DNA from: Collimonas fungivorans Ter331
GTDB lineage: Bacteria > Pseudomonadota > Gammaproteobacteria > Burkholderiales > Burkholderiaceae_D
Length of the DNA: 64,000 nucleotides
Direction: 5' to 3'
NCBI RefSeq assembly: GCF_000221045.1
Contig: NC_015856.1
Span: forward strand, 3,306,542 to 3,370,541
Part shown: in pieces, positions 1-11,089 of the stretch
How the letters are laid out: every line of letters starts with the position of its first letter
Numbering within the stretch: the first letter of the stretch is position 1
Translations under genes and position numbers: made by a program
The notes under the pieces: generated by a model
What the model was told of the DNA's origin: nothing
What the model saw: the letters and a program-made list of their open reading frames with translations, nothing else
The model's database searches: none

Positions 1-687
1 ATCGCCCCGGTGATTTCGACTTCGCTGTATTTCGTCGTGTTCGGCGCCGCCATCGGCTCGCGCATCGCCCAGGTCGACGGCGTCAGCTACGGCGCCTTCA
101 TCGTGCCGGGGCTGGTGATGCTGTCGCTGCTCACGCAAAGCATCTCGAACGCCTCGTTCGGCATCTACTTCCCTAAATTCACCGGCACCATCTACGAGCT
201 GCTGTCGGCGCCGGTGTCATACCGCGAAATCGTGATCAGCTACGTCGGCGCCGCCGCCAGCAAATCGATACTGCTCGGCCTGATCATCCTGGCCACGGCC
301 GGACTGTTCGTGCCGCTGCACATCGAACATCCGCTCTGGATGATCCTGTTCCTGGTGCTGACCGCCGTCACCTTCAGCCTGTTCGGCTTCATCATCGGCA
401 TCTGGGCCGACAATTTCGAGAAGCTGCAGCTGGTGCCGCTGCTGATCATCACGCCGCTGACTTTCCTCGGCGGCAGCTTTTACTCGATCAAGATGCTGCC
501 GCCGGTATGGCACACGATCAGCCTGTTCAACCCGGTGGTGTACCTGATCAGCGGCTTCCGCTGGAGCTTCTACGGCACTGCCGATGTGCACATCACGGTC
601 AGCCTGGCGATGACGCTGGCATTCCTGGCAGTGTTCCTGGGAATCGTGGCCTGGATCTTCAAGACCGGCTACCGGCTCAAGTCCTAG
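1..687 (+). CDS. ABC-2 type transporter permease, 5' truncated by window
   Basis: Membrane subunit of an ABC exporter of the ABC-2/YadH-NodJ type. The reading frame is open from base 1 (Ile-Ala-Pro before the GTG at 10), so the true start lies outside the window. The visible 228 residues hold several hydrophobic segments. The [14 protein letters not shown] stretch and the [18 protein letters not shown] stretch before the last helices are typical of this family. The ATPase partner is presumably just upstream. Substrate unknown; the family exports polysaccharides, lipids or drugs. Confidence 0.85.
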   Translation: MAPVISTSLYFVVFGAAIGSRIAQVDGVSYGAFIVPGLVMLSLLTQSISNASFGIYFPKFTGTIYELLSAPVSYREIVISYVGAAASKSILLGLIILATAGLFVPLHIEHPLWMILFLVLTAVTFSLFGFIIGIWADNFEKLQLVPLLIITPLTFLGGSFYSIKMLPPVWHTISLFNPVVYLISGFRWSFYGTADVHITVSLAMTLAFLAVFLGIVAWIFKTGYRLKS

Positions 688-702
688 AGGCCGGAGCCAG
701 CC

Positions 703-1269
703 ATGCAGCCTGAGACTTTCAGCTTGCGTCCGGCGCGGATGGCCGACGTCCCGGTTTTGGAAGCGCTGATTGCCCGTTCCGGCGTCGGCCTGAGCACCGG
801 TTTCTATTCGGACCAGCAGGCTGCGGCGGTCACCCGCCATGTGTTTGGCGTCGACACCCAGCTGGTCGCCGACCAGACTTATTTTATTATCGAAGACGGC
901 GCCAAGGCCCTGGCTTGCGGCGGCTGGAGCAAGCGCCGCACGCTGTTCGGCGGCGACCGCGCGAAGAGCGGCCCCGATCCCCTGCTCGATCCGTTGCAGG
1001 AAGCTGCCCGCATACGCGCGTTCTTTGTCGATCCTGGCATGGAACGGCGCGGCCTCGGCAGCCAGCTGATGCGGCATTGCACTCGCGAAGCAGCCCTTAA
1101 CGGCTTCGGCACGCTGGAGCTGGTCGCCACGCTTCCCGGCGAGCCGCTGTACCTGGCTTTCGGCTTTGCCGTCATCGAAAGGTTCGAGCTCGACCTGCCC
1201 GGCGGCATCCAGGTGCCGGTGACGCGGATGAGGAAAAACATCGGACCGGCAGAAACCACGGCGGCATAA
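703..1269 (+). CDS. GNAT family N-acetyltransferase
   Basis: 188-residue acetyl-CoA dependent N-acetyltransferase. The N-terminal FSLRPARMADVPVLEAL is a usual GNAT beta1-alpha1 start. The acetyl-CoA loop is seen as FVDPGMERRGLGSQLM, matching the Q/RxxGxG/A motif A. The C-terminal LYLAFGFAVIERFE is the usual motif B. It starts 15 bases after the permease stop and its stop is directly followed by the next ATG, so the three genes look co-transcribed. Substrate cannot be told. Confidence 0.85.
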   Translation: MQPETFSLRPARMADVPVLEALIARSGVGLSTGFYSDQQAAAVTRHVFGVDTQLVADQTYFIIEDGAKALACGGWSKRRTLFGGDRAKSGPDPLLDPLQEAARIRAFFVDPGMERRGLGSQLMRHCTREAALNGFGTLELVATLPGEPLYLAFGFAVIERFELDLPGGIQVPVTRMRKNIGPAETTAA

Positions 1270-1623
1270 ATGAATGGCAGGCACACTCATCTCCAGCTAT
1301 CCCTGTACCTGATCGCCGCGGCGGTGTTCCTGGTGGGATTATTGTCCGCCGGCCTGATCTACCGCGCCGCTGCCGAACGGGAGAGCGCCGCCCTCAGCTA
1401 CCAGGTGGTGGGCGGCAGCGTCTATGCAGTCGACCCGGCCGATTCCAAGGCCTACCGGCGCGACGTCGAACTGTATGGCGGCACCTCGGGGCGGCTGATC
1501 GCCGACTTCAACCGCTGGCTGTCCAGCCTGTGGCATGGGAAACGGCTGGCGTACGTGCTCGCCATCTTTTCGGTTGGAATAGCCTACATCTGCTTCTCCG
1601 TCGCCCGCGGACAGGAGCCGTAG
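1270..1623 (+). CDS. small two-helix membrane protein, hypothetical
   Basis: 117-residue protein of unknown function. Two hydrophobic segments (about residues 9-30 and 93-111) flank a soluble loop with a VVGGSVYAVDPADSKAYRRD motif, probably periplasmic. The ATG directly abuts the TAA of the preceding acetyltransferase gene. The TAG stop is part of the outer end of a palindromic repeat (1620-1740), so the C-terminus may have been reshaped by that element. The family is not recognised, although the loop resembles small conserved membrane proteins of Burkholderiales. Confidence 0.7.
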   Translation: MNGRHTHLQLSLYLIAAAVFLVGLLSAGLIYRAAAERESAALSYQVVGGSVYAVDPADSKAYRRDVELYGGTSGRLIADFNRWLSSLWHGKRLAYVLAIFSVGIAYICFSVARGQEP

Positions 1624-1740
1624 GGTGGGCACCTGTGCCCACGCGTGACCGCGATAGCCGGAGTACATGACTGCGCGGCACCGGAATGGCATGTACGTGG
1701 CGTGAGTTCACGCGTGGGCAGAAAGGCCTGCCCACCCTAC
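1620..1740. repeat. palindromic dispersed repeat, copy 1
   Basis: The outer arms GTAGGGTGGGCA (1620-1631) and TGCCCACCCTAC (1729-1740) are perfect inverted repeats. Each half also forms its own hairpin (TGGGCA..TGCCCA), followed by the shared motif CACGCGTGA or its complement. A further inner pair GTACATG/CATGTAC lies near 1662-1696. A second copy lies at 32310-32388. No coding capacity. It is REP- or MITE-like and could fold in the transcript. The left end supplies the TAG stop of the preceding gene. Confidence 0.8.
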
Positions 1741-1818
1741 GCGAATATCCTGGCCAACGGCATTAGCAGGCTGCGCCGGGTTATGATGCGATGTTATTTC
1801 CTACAGGGTGAATCTTCC

Positions 1819-2877
1819 ATGCACAGTCTATCTTCCCCATCCAGCGCCAGGGGCTGGTCGTTCTGGTGGAAACCGGCGCTGTTCGTACTGGTAGCCGTGG
1901 TTGGCCTGTATTACGTCAAATGGTCGCCTTATTACCTCAAATCCTTCCTGGCCGCCGACAAGCACAGCATCGGCGCTTCCATTCTCGACGACCAGCAAGG
2001 CGCGCCCATCGCCGCCGCGCTGGCCTACGCCAAGGTGTATTTCCTGGCGATCTGGAAAGCCGCGGTGCTGGCGGTGATCCTGGGTTCGCTGCTGCAGGTG
2101 CTGATCCCGCGCGACTGGCTGCTACGCCTGTTCGGCCGCGCCGGCTTCGGCTCGGTGCTGCGCGGCGGCCTGTTCGCCCTGCCTGGCATGATGTGTTCCT
2201 GCTGCGCCGCCCCGGTCGTGGCTGGCATGCGTCGCCAAAAAGTTTCGGTGGGCGCGGCGCTGGCGTTCTGGATCGCCAATCCGGTGCTCAATCCGGCGAC
2301 GCTGGTGTTCATGGGTTTCGTGCTGGGCTGGGGGTTTACCGCCCTGCGCCTGGTGGCGGGCCTGGTGCTGGTGCTGGGCGTATCGATGATCGCTCAGCGC
2401 ATTTCCCGTCCCGAGGAAATCCCGGCGGCGGCGGCGGCAGAAGCGGTAGTCGCAGCCAGCGCGCCTGCCCGCACCGACTTCCTGGGGCGCTGGGCGCGCA
2501 CCATATGGCAGCTGTTCTGGAGCACGATCCCGGTGTATGTGCTGGCAGTGCTGGTGCTGGGCGCAGCCCGGGTCTGGCTGTTCCCGCATGTCGACGGTGC
2601 CATGGGCAACAGCCTGCTGTGGCTGGTGCCGCTGGCCATCGCCGGCACCTTGTTCGTGATCCCGACAGCGGCTGAAATCCCTATCGTGCAAACCATGATG
2701 GCGCTGGGCCTAGGCACCGCGCCGGCGGTGGCGCTGCTGATGACTTTGCCGAGCATCAGCCTGCCGTCGCTGCTGATGCTGCGCAAGGATTTCGACGCCA
2801 GGGTGCTGGTGGCGGTAGCCGTGCTGACCATGCTGGTCGGCGTGGTCAGCGGGCTGGTTGGAGCTGCGCTGCTGTAA
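1819..2877 (+). CDS. ArsP-like permease (COG0701)
   Basis: 352-residue polytopic membrane protein of the DUF318/ArsP_1 permease family, whose characterised members export methylated or aromatic arsenicals. About eight hydrophobic segments are visible, with a cytosolic-type linker near residues 200-225. The MMCSCCAAPV motif and the NPVLNPATLVF motif are family hallmarks; the cysteines are candidates for metalloid binding. ATG 1819 was chosen over a longer open frame starting at 1645 because AGGGTGA lies 6-8 bases before it and the upstream part overlaps a palindromic repeat. No ars regulator is adjacent, so the substrate is open. Confidence 0.85.
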   Translation: MHSLSSPSSARGWSFWWKPALFVLVAVVGLYYVKWSPYYLKSFLAADKHSIGASILDDQQGAPIAAALAYAKVYFLAIWKAAVLAVILGSLLQVLIPRDWLLRLFGRAGFGSVLRGGLFALPGMMCSCCAAPVVAGMRRQKVSVGAALAFWIANPVLNPATLVFMGFVLGWGFTALRLVAGLVLVLGVSMIAQRISRPEEIPAAAAAEAVVAASAPARTDFLGRWARTIWQLFWSTIPVYVLAVLVLGAARVWLFPHVDGAMGNSLLWLVPLAIAGTLFVIPTAAEIPIVQTMMALGLGTAPAVALLMTLPSISLPSLLMLRKDFDARVLVAVAVLTMLVGVVSGLVGAALL

Positions 2878-2878
2878 C

Positions 2879-3325
2879 CTAACGGTCCCTTAGCGCCGCG
2901 GCGCCGGCCATGGCGACCTGCGCATCCTGGTCGGACTGCATGCCGGATACGCCTATGCCGCCGATGACGGCGCCGTTGCGCAGCAGAGGCAGGCCGCCTT
3001 CAAGCGGCATCAGATTGTCCATCGCCAGCAGCCGCAGATGGCTGCCACCCTGCCCTAGCGCGTCCTGGAACACCGCCGTAGGCCGGCGGAAAGCCACCGC
3101 GGTTTCGGCTTTCTGCCGGCTGACGCCGATGCTTCCCAGCTGGGCCTGATCCATCCGCTGCAAAAGCTGCAGGTGGCAGGCGCTATCCACCACGGCGATT
3201 ACCATTGGCCAGCCGCGCTCCCGGGCAAATTCCTCCGCCGCCTGCATCACCGCCTTGGCGTCCGCCAATGACAGCGGCGAACCATACTCGACAACAAAAC
3301 TGGCGCGATCAATTGTCACTTCCAT
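2879..3325 (-). CDS. GlcG/HbpS family heme-binding-like protein
   Basis: 148-residue DUF336 protein. The start LADAKAVMQAAEEFARERGW and the glycine-rich end GGIGVSGMQSDQDAQVA are typical of the GlcG/HbpS family. Members bind heme or cobalamin or accompany glycolate and diol metabolism; the role here is unknown. It converges on the ArsP-like permease (1-base gap between the two ends). It is transcribed away from a LysR gene that starts 85 bases upstream, so that LysR is its probable regulator. Confidence 0.85.
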   Translation of the reverse strand: MEVTIDRASFVVEYGSPLSLADAKAVMQAAEEFARERGWPMVIAVVDSACHLQLLQRMDQAQLGSIGVSRQKAETAVAFRRPTAVFQDALGQGGSHLRLLAMDNLMPLEGGLPLLRNGAVIGGIGVSGMQSDQDAQVAMAGAAALRDR

Positions 3326-3410
3326 CTCCTCTAAAAATGATGGAATAAGTATAGTTTCTCCCGATTTGATTGATAATAGCCAGAATCAACCAATCACTTT
3401 CACGCTCTTA

Positions 3411-4295
3411 ATGAAAATCACCTCGATCCAGGATTACGCTGCTTTCGTCGCCGTGGTTGACGAAGGCAGCCTGACAGCCGCCGCCCGCAAGCTCGGGCGA
3501 TCGGTGCAGGCGGTCAGCATCTCCCTGAAAAACCTGGAGGACGAACTGGCACTGACGCTGGTGACGCGCAGCACGCGCCGCTGCAGTCCGACGCCGGCCG
3601 GCCTGAAATTTGCGGCCCGCCTGCGCACCGTGCTGGCCGACATAAACGATGCCCATGCCGAAGTGCTGGATGACGCCGCACAATTGAGCGGGCCGATCAG
3701 GATCGGCGCATCCACCCTGTTCGGCCCCGATTTCCTGATGCCGATACTGGCAGGTTTTATCGAACGACAGCCCGGGATCGCCATCGAACTGGCGCTATCG
3801 GACCGCCATGTCGATCTCGCAAAGGAAGGGCTGGACCTGGCGATCCGCATCGGCCACCTGAAGCAGCCTGACCTCAAAGCCAGGAAACTCGGCGTGCTGC
3901 GCCGGGTGGTGGTCGGCGCCCCCGGTTATCTGGCACGCCGCGGCCGCCCCGGCGAACCCGGCGACCTGCAGCAGCATGACTGCATCCTGCGGCGCAATGC
4001 CAGGCAGCAGGAAAGCTGGAGTTTCAGCTCCGGCAATATCGTGGTGTCCGGCCGCTTCAGTTCCGACAGCGCCCTGGCCCGGCAGCGTGCGGCGACTCTC
4101 GGGCTGGGCTTGTGCATGGCCCCGCTGTGGCAAGTCAGCAGCCTGGTTGACGCCGGCCAGCTGGAAGTGGTGCTCGATGACTTCGCAATGCCCGGCTTGC
4201 CGATCCATATCGTATGGCCGGAAGGCCGCACGCCGCGCCGGGTGCGCGCGGTAATCGACCTGCTTGCAGCGCGCCTCTCCGTGGCCGGGTTTTGA
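3411..4295 (+). CDS. LysR family transcriptional regulator
   Basis: 294-residue LysR regulator: N-terminal winged helix (YAAFVAVVDEGSLTAAARKL, about residues 6-25, then QAVSISLKNLEDEL), followed by an effector-binding domain from about residue 90. ATG 3411 gives the standard LysR N-terminus; the open frame extends upstream to 3255 but that part overlaps the divergent gene. Its position suggests it controls the GlcG-like gene. It converges on the secreted hydrolase, with 3 bases between the two ends. Confidence 0.9.
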   Translation: MKITSIQDYAAFVAVVDEGSLTAAARKLGRSVQAVSISLKNLEDELALTLVTRSTRRCSPTPAGLKFAARLRTVLADINDAHAEVLDDAAQLSGPIRIGASTLFGPDFLMPILAGFIERQPGIAIELALSDRHVDLAKEGLDLAIRIGHLKQPDLKARKLGVLRRVVVGAPGYLARRGRPGEPGDLQQHDCILRRNARQQESWSFSSGNIVVSGRFSSDSALARQRAATLGLGLCMAPLWQVSSLVDAGQLEVVLDDFAMPGLPIHIVWPEGRTPRRVRAVIDLLAARLSVAGF

Positions 4296-4298
4296 TCC

Positions 4299-5402
4299 CT
4301 ATTTTTTGGCCGACTCTTTCAGCAGATCGGCCAGGTAGGATTGCCACACCGCTGCCCGCGTATGCGTGCCATGGCCATAGGTCTGATCGCTGATCGGGAT
4401 CAATACGTAACGGCCATTCTTGATTTTTTTCACCTGGACTTCGGCGATGCCGGTTTCCGGCGGATTGATGAAATCGTCGGCAGAATTGACCCACATGAGC
4501 GGCGCGGTGATCTTATCCAGGTTGGCGGACGGGTCGTAATTGCGCGATGCGCTGACCTGGTACAGCAAGTCGTTGGCGTCGAGCGTGGCCAGGTCTTTGG
4601 TCACATGCTCGGTGACATAGGCGTCCGCGGCGTCGCGCGTCGGATACTCTTTTTGCTGCTGGTGCGGCGCGCTGCCGGCGATCAGCAGCAGGTCCGCCGC
4701 GGTGCGCAAACCTTGCTGTGGCTGGGACTTGTAATCGCCGCCCTGCCACGCCGGATCGCTGGTGATGCCATCGATCAGCATCTTGCGCCAGGCACGGTTG
4801 CGGCCAGCGATCGGCACCGGCTGGCAAGCCAGCGGCATCAGCGCATCCATGAACGAGGGGTAGGTTTCGCCCCAGACAAAAGAATGCATGCAACCCATCG
4901 AAGTTCCCATTACCAGCCGCAAATGATCCACGCCCAGGCCCTGGGTGACCAAGGCATATTGTGCGGCGACCATGTCGTCATAGTCGTATTTGGGAAAACG
5001 CGCATGCAGGCCGTCGCTGGGTTTCGAGGATTTGCCGTGGCCGATGCCGTCGGGCAGGATGACGTACATCTTGGCCGGGTCCAGCAAGCCGCCCGGCGCA
5101 AACAGGATATTGGCGAATTGCGGCCGCAAGAACTGATGGCCGTCGCCGCCGGTGCCGTGCATGACGATCACTGCGTTGTTCACATGTCCGTCCGCATCGC
5201 GTTTTGGCGTGCCGAGCGTGGTGTAGTGCAGCTTCAGCGCGGGCAGCGTTTCACCGGAACGGAACTTGAAATCATGGACGACAAATTCTCCTTCCTTGGT
5301 GGTCAACGCCGGCGCGGACTGCGCCAGCGCTGCGCAGCCGGTAGCGCTGATGACGGCGGCGAAAGCAGCAACGGCAACATATCTAGGAAGGAAACGGTTC
5401 AT
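4299..5402 (-). CDS. secreted MetX-like alpha/beta hydrolase
   Basis: 367-residue alpha/beta hydrolase related to homoserine O-acetyltransferase (MetX), but with a cleavable signal peptide (MNRFLPRYVAVAAFAAVISA.. ending near AQSAPA). The oxyanion/HG region is VIVMHGTGGDG, the nucleophile elbow is GTSMGCMHSF, and the catalytic His is likely in YGHGTHTRAAVW near the C-terminus. Periplasmic location argues against methionine synthesis; such proteins are often annotated only as hydrolases. It diverges from a LysR gene that starts at 5543, the likely regulator. Confidence 0.85.
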   Translation of the reverse strand: MNRFLPRYVAVAAFAAVISATGCAALAQSAPALTTKEGEFVVHDFKFRSGETLPALKLHYTTLGTPKRDADGHVNNAVIVMHGTGGDGHQFLRPQFANILFAPGGLLDPAKMYVILPDGIGHGKSSKPSDGLHARFPKYDYDDMVAAQYALVTQGLGVDHLRLVMGTSMGCMHSFVWGETYPSFMDALMPLACQPVPIAGRNRAWRKMLIDGITSDPAWQGGDYKSQPQQGLRTAADLLLIAGSAPHQQQKEYPTRDAADAYVTEHVTKDLATLDANDLLYQVSASRNYDPSANLDKITAPLMWVNSADDFINPPETGIAEVQVKKIKNGRYVLIPISDQTYGHGTHTRAAVWQSYLADLLKESAKK

Positions 5403-5542
5403 TGTCGGTCTCGATGTTCTGGTTGTTGGATTACTGTTACGTTAATCAAGCGCTGCCTATATGTCAAACGGCGGGTTGGACAGAATTAGGCAAATGGGTA
5501 AGAATCGTCGATACAATTCAACCCAGGACAACAATTGCCGCT

Positions 5543-6451
5543 ATGGACAGACTTGAAGCATTGCGCCTCTTCACCCATATCGTCGACCTGGGCAGTTTTA
5601 CCAAGGCCGCCGGTGTGCTGGAAATCCCTCGCGCCACCGCCACCCACGCCATGAAGGAGCTGGAACTGCGGCTGGGAACGCGGCTGCTGGAGCGAACCAC
5701 GCGCAACGTCAAGCCGACCCTGGACGGCCGCGCCTTCTATGAGCGCTGCTGCCGCATCCTGGCCGACGTCGAAGATGCAGAAACCTCGCTCGACACCAGC
5801 GCCGCCAATCCCGGCGGCGTGCTGCGCCTGGGCCTGCACGGCACCCACGCTACCTGGATCATCCTGCCGCGGCTGGCCGAATTCCGCGAACGCTATCCGC
5901 GCCTGAACATCGCGATCAGCAGCGGTGACCGCCTGGTCGACCTGGTGGGCGAAGGGATAGACTGCGTGGTGCGGGTCGGCATACCCAAGGATTCCTCGCT
6001 GATCGCCAGGCGGCTGGCTTCGCTGCCGGAGGTCATCTGCGCCAGTCCAGAATACCTGGAGCGCTGCGGCACGCCGCTGGTCCCGGAGGATCTGGCGGCA
6101 CACCAGGCAGTCGGCTTTTTCACGCGCAACCACAACATCCAATATCCGTTCACTTTGCTGCGCAACGGCCAGGCAGAAGAATACAAGGCCGGCAGCTGGA
6201 TAGCAGTCGACAGCGCCGACAGCTACACCCAATGCGCGCTGCAGGGTTTCGGCCTGATCCAGGTGCCGCGCTTCCGGGTTGAACAATACCTGCAGAGCGG
6301 CCGGCTGGTGGCGGTGCTAGGCGACTGGGCCTGCCCCGAACTGCCAGTGCTGGCGCTGTATCCTTCCCACCATCAGCTGTCGCCCAGGGTCAAGGTATTT
6401 GTCGACTGGGTGGTACAGGTGTATGCCGAATATTTTGCCGGCCAGGCTTAG
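5543..6451 (+). CDS. LysR family transcriptional regulator
   Basis: 302-residue LysR regulator. Winged-helix DNA-binding segment [20 protein letters not shown] at the start, then [20 protein letters not shown], and a substrate-binding domain beginning near [17 protein letters not shown] 5543 gives the canonical N-terminus; the 47 extra upstream codons in the open frame lack family similarity. The gene is divergent from the secreted hydrolase (140-base intergenic region), so local control is likely. Confidence 0.9.
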   Translation: MDRLEALRLFTHIVDLGSFTKAAGVLEIPRATATHAMKELELRLGTRLLERTTRNVKPTLDGRAFYERCCRILADVEDAETSLDTSAANPGGVLRLGLHGTHATWIILPRLAEFRERYPRLNIAISSGDRLVDLVGEGIDCVVRVGIPKDSSLIARRLASLPEVICASPEYLERCGTPLVPEDLAAHQAVGFFTRNHNIQYPFTLLRNGQAEEYKAGSWIAVDSADSYTQCALQGFGLIQVPRFRVEQYLQSGRLVAVLGDWACPELPVLALYPSHHQLSPRVKVFVDWVVQVYAEYFAGQA

Positions 6452-6519
6452 GGCCGGATGACGGACAGGCAGTATACTGTCTCACTTTTGCAATTCTGCC
6501 TTACCTGAAAGACAACACC

Positions 6520-6864
6520 ATGAGCACCTTGCCCGCATGCCCGGAATGCAGTTCCGAATTCACCTACGAAGACGGCGGCCTCTACATCTGCCCGGAATGC
6601 GCCCATGAATGGTCGGCGCAGGCTGCGGCGGATTCGGGCGCAGACGGCGCCAAGGTATATCGCGATGCGGTCGGCAATGTCTTGCAGGACGGCGACACGG
6701 TGACCGTGATCAAGGACCTGAAACTGAAAGGTTCGGGCGGCGTGGTCAAGGTCGGCACCAAGGTGAAGAATATCCGCCTGGTCGACAGCGACCACGACAT
6801 CGACTGCAAGATCGACGGCTTCGGCGCCATGAGCCTGAAATCGGAATTCGTCAAGAAGGTGTAA
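6520..6864 (+). CDS. yjdM: zinc ribbon protein YjdM (PhnA family)
   Basis: 114-residue small protein. The N-terminal zinc ribbon shows CPECSSEF and ICPECAHEW (two CxxC pairs). The C-terminal PhnA domain has [28 protein letters not shown] broken into recognisable beta strands. Despite the old name phnA it is not phosphonoacetate hydrolase; its cellular role is unclear. It stands alone between a LysR gene and the TAXI protein gene. Confidence 0.92.
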   Translation: MSTLPACPECSSEFTYEDGGLYICPECAHEWSAQAAADSGADGAKVYRDAVGNVLQDGDTVTVIKDLKLKGSGGVVKVGTKVKNIRLVDSDHDIDCKIDGFGAMSLKSEFVKKV

Positions 6865-6940
6865 TGTGGGCGGGAGTGCGAGCTCCTGAAAAAAAAATGC
6901 GGTTTCCGAGTTGCCTGACCAAGCGTGCCCTATAGACACC

Positions 6941-8284
6941 ATGCCGAGACACAATCCAGCACTGCACCGCATACAAAAAGCGCCGATGACCACGCAACGG
7001 CTGCGGCTCCTGATCACCGGCGCGGTCGTGGCGATCGCCGTGGTTGGCTGGGCCCTGGTGACCATCCTCAAGCCGGCCACCCAGCGCACCATCGTCATCA
7101 CCGCCGGCGCCGACAAAGGCATCTACAACGGCTTCGCCGAGCGCTATGCGCCTCTACTGAAGCGCGAAGGCATCACCCTCGATATCCGCAACTCTTCCGG
7201 CTCGGTGGAAAACTACCAGCGGCTGAAGGATCCCGAGAGCGAATACGAAGTCGGCTTCATCCAGTCCGGCACCACCACCCCGTCCGAAAACGACCAGCTG
7301 CAAACCATCGCCGCCATCTCGTATGAGCCGATCTGGGTGTTCTACCGCGGCGACACCGTCATCAACCGCCTGGCGCAACTGAAAGGCAAGCGGATTTCCA
7401 TCGGCGTCCCCGGCAGCGGCCTGCTGAAAGTCTCACGCACCCTGCTCGGCCACAGCGGCATCAACGCCGACAATGCCAAGCTGCTGGAAATGGATGCCTA
7501 CAAGGCTTACCAGAACCTCGAGAACGGCCAGCTGGACGCCGCTTTCTTTATCGGCAGGCCGGACGCAGCGATGCAGCAGATGCTGCTCAACAGCGACCTC
7601 AAGCTGATGAGTTTTGCCCAGGCCGACGCGCTGGTGCTGAAATTCCCGTCGCTCTCCAAGATCATCTTCCCGCGCGCCTCGACCAGCGTCGCCAATGACC
7701 TGCCGCAAGCCGACGTCACCTTGCTGGCCGCCACCGCGCTGCTGGTGTCCAAGGACACCCTGCATCCGGCGCTGGTCTACCTGCTGCTGGAAGCCGCCAA
7801 CACCGCCCACGCCCGCGAAGACTATTTCACGCCGCGCGGCACCTTCCCCAACCTGAACACGGACGATTTCCCGATCTCGGACGAAAGCACGCGCTACTTC
7901 AAATCCGGCCGCCCCTTCCTTCAGCGCTACTTGCCGTTCTGGCTGGCCAGCTTCATCGAACGCCGCCTGCTGATCCTGCTGCCGTTCATGGCGCTGCTGT
8001 TCGGCCTGCTGCAGGCATTGCCGCGCATGGTGGAATCGCGCATGAAAAACCGGCTGGTGGTCTGGTACCGCGAGATCAAGTCGCTGGAAGATGAAATATG
8101 GAGCACCAAGCAACCCAGCAAGGAGCAGATCGCCCAATGGCGCGACGACATCGAAAACATCGACGCCAACGCCAGCCAGATACGCATTCCGCAGCGTTAT
8201 TTCCAGGATGTGTATGCGCTCAAGCAGGCTATCAGGGTGGTGCGGGAAAGGATTGTTCAAGTGGCTCAGAAAGTTGAGCAATGA
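6941..8284 (+). CDS. TAXI family TRAP solute-binding protein with C-terminal membrane extension
   Basis: Binding protein of the TAXI type (TRAP-associated extracytoplasmic immunogenic). After an N-terminal membrane anchor (LRLLITGAVVAIAVVGWALV) comes the mature domain, starting TIVITAGADKGIYNGFAERY. An extra 120-residue tail holds a second membrane segment (LLILLPFMALLFGLLQALP) and a charged helix. ATG 6941 gives 447 residues; ATG 6986 is an equally possible start, and neither has a strong ribosome site. No TRAP membrane subunits are nearby, so it may work as a stand-alone sensor or with a distant transporter. Confidence 0.8.
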   Translation: MPRHNPALHRIQKAPMTTQRLRLLITGAVVAIAVVGWALVTILKPATQRTIVITAGADKGIYNGFAERYAPLLKREGITLDIRNSSGSVENYQRLKDPESEYEVGFIQSGTTTPSENDQLQTIAAISYEPIWVFYRGDTVINRLAQLKGKRISIGVPGSGLLKVSRTLLGHSGINADNAKLLEMDAYKAYQNLENGQLDAAFFIGRPDAAMQQMLLNSDLKLMSFAQADALVLKFPSLSKIIFPRASTSVANDLPQADVTLLAATALLVSKDTLHPALVYLLLEAANTAHAREDYFTPRGTFPNLNTDDFPISDESTRYFKSGRPFLQRYLPFWLASFIERRLLILLPFMALLFGLLQALPRMVESRMKNRLVVWYREIKSLEDEIWSTKQPSKEQIAQWRDDIENIDANASQIRIPQRYFQDVYALKQAIRVVRERIVQVAQKVEQ

Positions 8285-8335
8285 AAATATCGGATCGCGG
8301 TCTGAAACAGATTGGCCGCATTATTTGTTGAAAGA

Positions 8336-8400
8336 CCAGCGTCGCACATATTGGCGACGCTGGCTCAGCAGGCCCTGTCTGTCTTGAACCAGACAAGGCC
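8336..8400. terminator. two hairpins between convergent genes
   Basis: A perfect 10-base stem, CCAGCGTCGC (8336-8345) with GCGACGCTGG (8354-8363), is followed by a second stem GGCCCTGTCTG (8371-8381) with CAGACAAGGCC (8390-8400), which has one mismatch. They lie between the converging TAXI protein gene and katG. Neither has a long T tract, so they may act as weak bidirectional terminators or 3'-end protection. Confidence 0.55.
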
Positions 8401-8414
8401 CCTGGCAGTCGGCA

Positions 8415-10604
<2,190 letters not shown>

Positions 10605-10623
10605 TTAACCAGGTCGTTCGGGC

Positions 10624-10667
10624 CAATAGTTTGCAGACTTTGATTATCGCCTATTGCCGCGGGCAAT
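10624..10667. promoter_or_regulatory. dyad symmetry upstream of katG
   Basis: CAATAG (10624-10629) and CTATTG (10651-10656) form an inverted pair 21 bases apart. They overlap a perfect dyad ATTGCC-GCG-GGCAAT (10653-10667). The position, 65-110 bases before the katG start, suits an operator. The pattern shares ATAG/CTAT halves with OxyR sites but not the four-fold 7-base spacing, so assignment to OxyR is doubtful. Confidence 0.35.
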
Positions 10668-10858
10668 GAGCGCCACCGCGGTGGTCGCTAGACACAAAGC
10701 CGGCAGCCCGATATGGCGCCCGGGAAGTGCAGTATTTTTCATGAGGCATCTCTTGATTACCAAATGGCCTACTCATAGTAATTTTAATTCGATAATAAAT
10801 GAAATTAATTATCACCATCGAATCAATAGCTATACGCAATCACTCGCAACGAGGTTGT

Positions 10859-10960
10859 CCTAGCCGGTAGCGATTTGATGGAATTGCTTCAGTTGAGCAA
10901 AAGATCGCTCAACAACACTAGCCGTGGCTCGAATGTCCGCTTTGGAGAAAAAGCCTGGTT
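10859..10960 (-). pseudogene. transposase C-terminal remnant (IS5/IS427-like)
   Basis: Reading the minus strand from about 10950 gives the peptide KADIRATASVVERSFAQLKQ and then FHQIATG before a stop near 10860. This looks like the C-terminal VER-F-LKQFR-IATR region of IS5-family transposases. No start or catalytic core remains, so only a fragment is left. The 10560-11089 stretch holds no intact gene; several short AT-rich frames there look random. The remnant marks the left edge of an accessory patch. Confidence 0.45.
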
Positions 10961-11089
10961 ACGTCAAAACCGGGCTCTGCCCAAGTCTTTTCAGCACGAA
11001 CTCGCCGCGATCAGCCACTGACGACACGTCTCACCAACTCACAGAACGACCGTAATCAGACACTCGGCCGGGAGCTGAAAGTTAAGACG

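Noticed and set aside
217-1290. 357-codon minus-strand frame over the ABC permease and GNAT genes
   Set aside because: Composition and lack of any motif mark it as a shadow of two well-supported plus-strand genes.
10651-10863. Short overlapping frames on both strands between katG and the transposase remnant
   Set aside because: They are low-GC random frames without a ribosome site or recognisable sequence.
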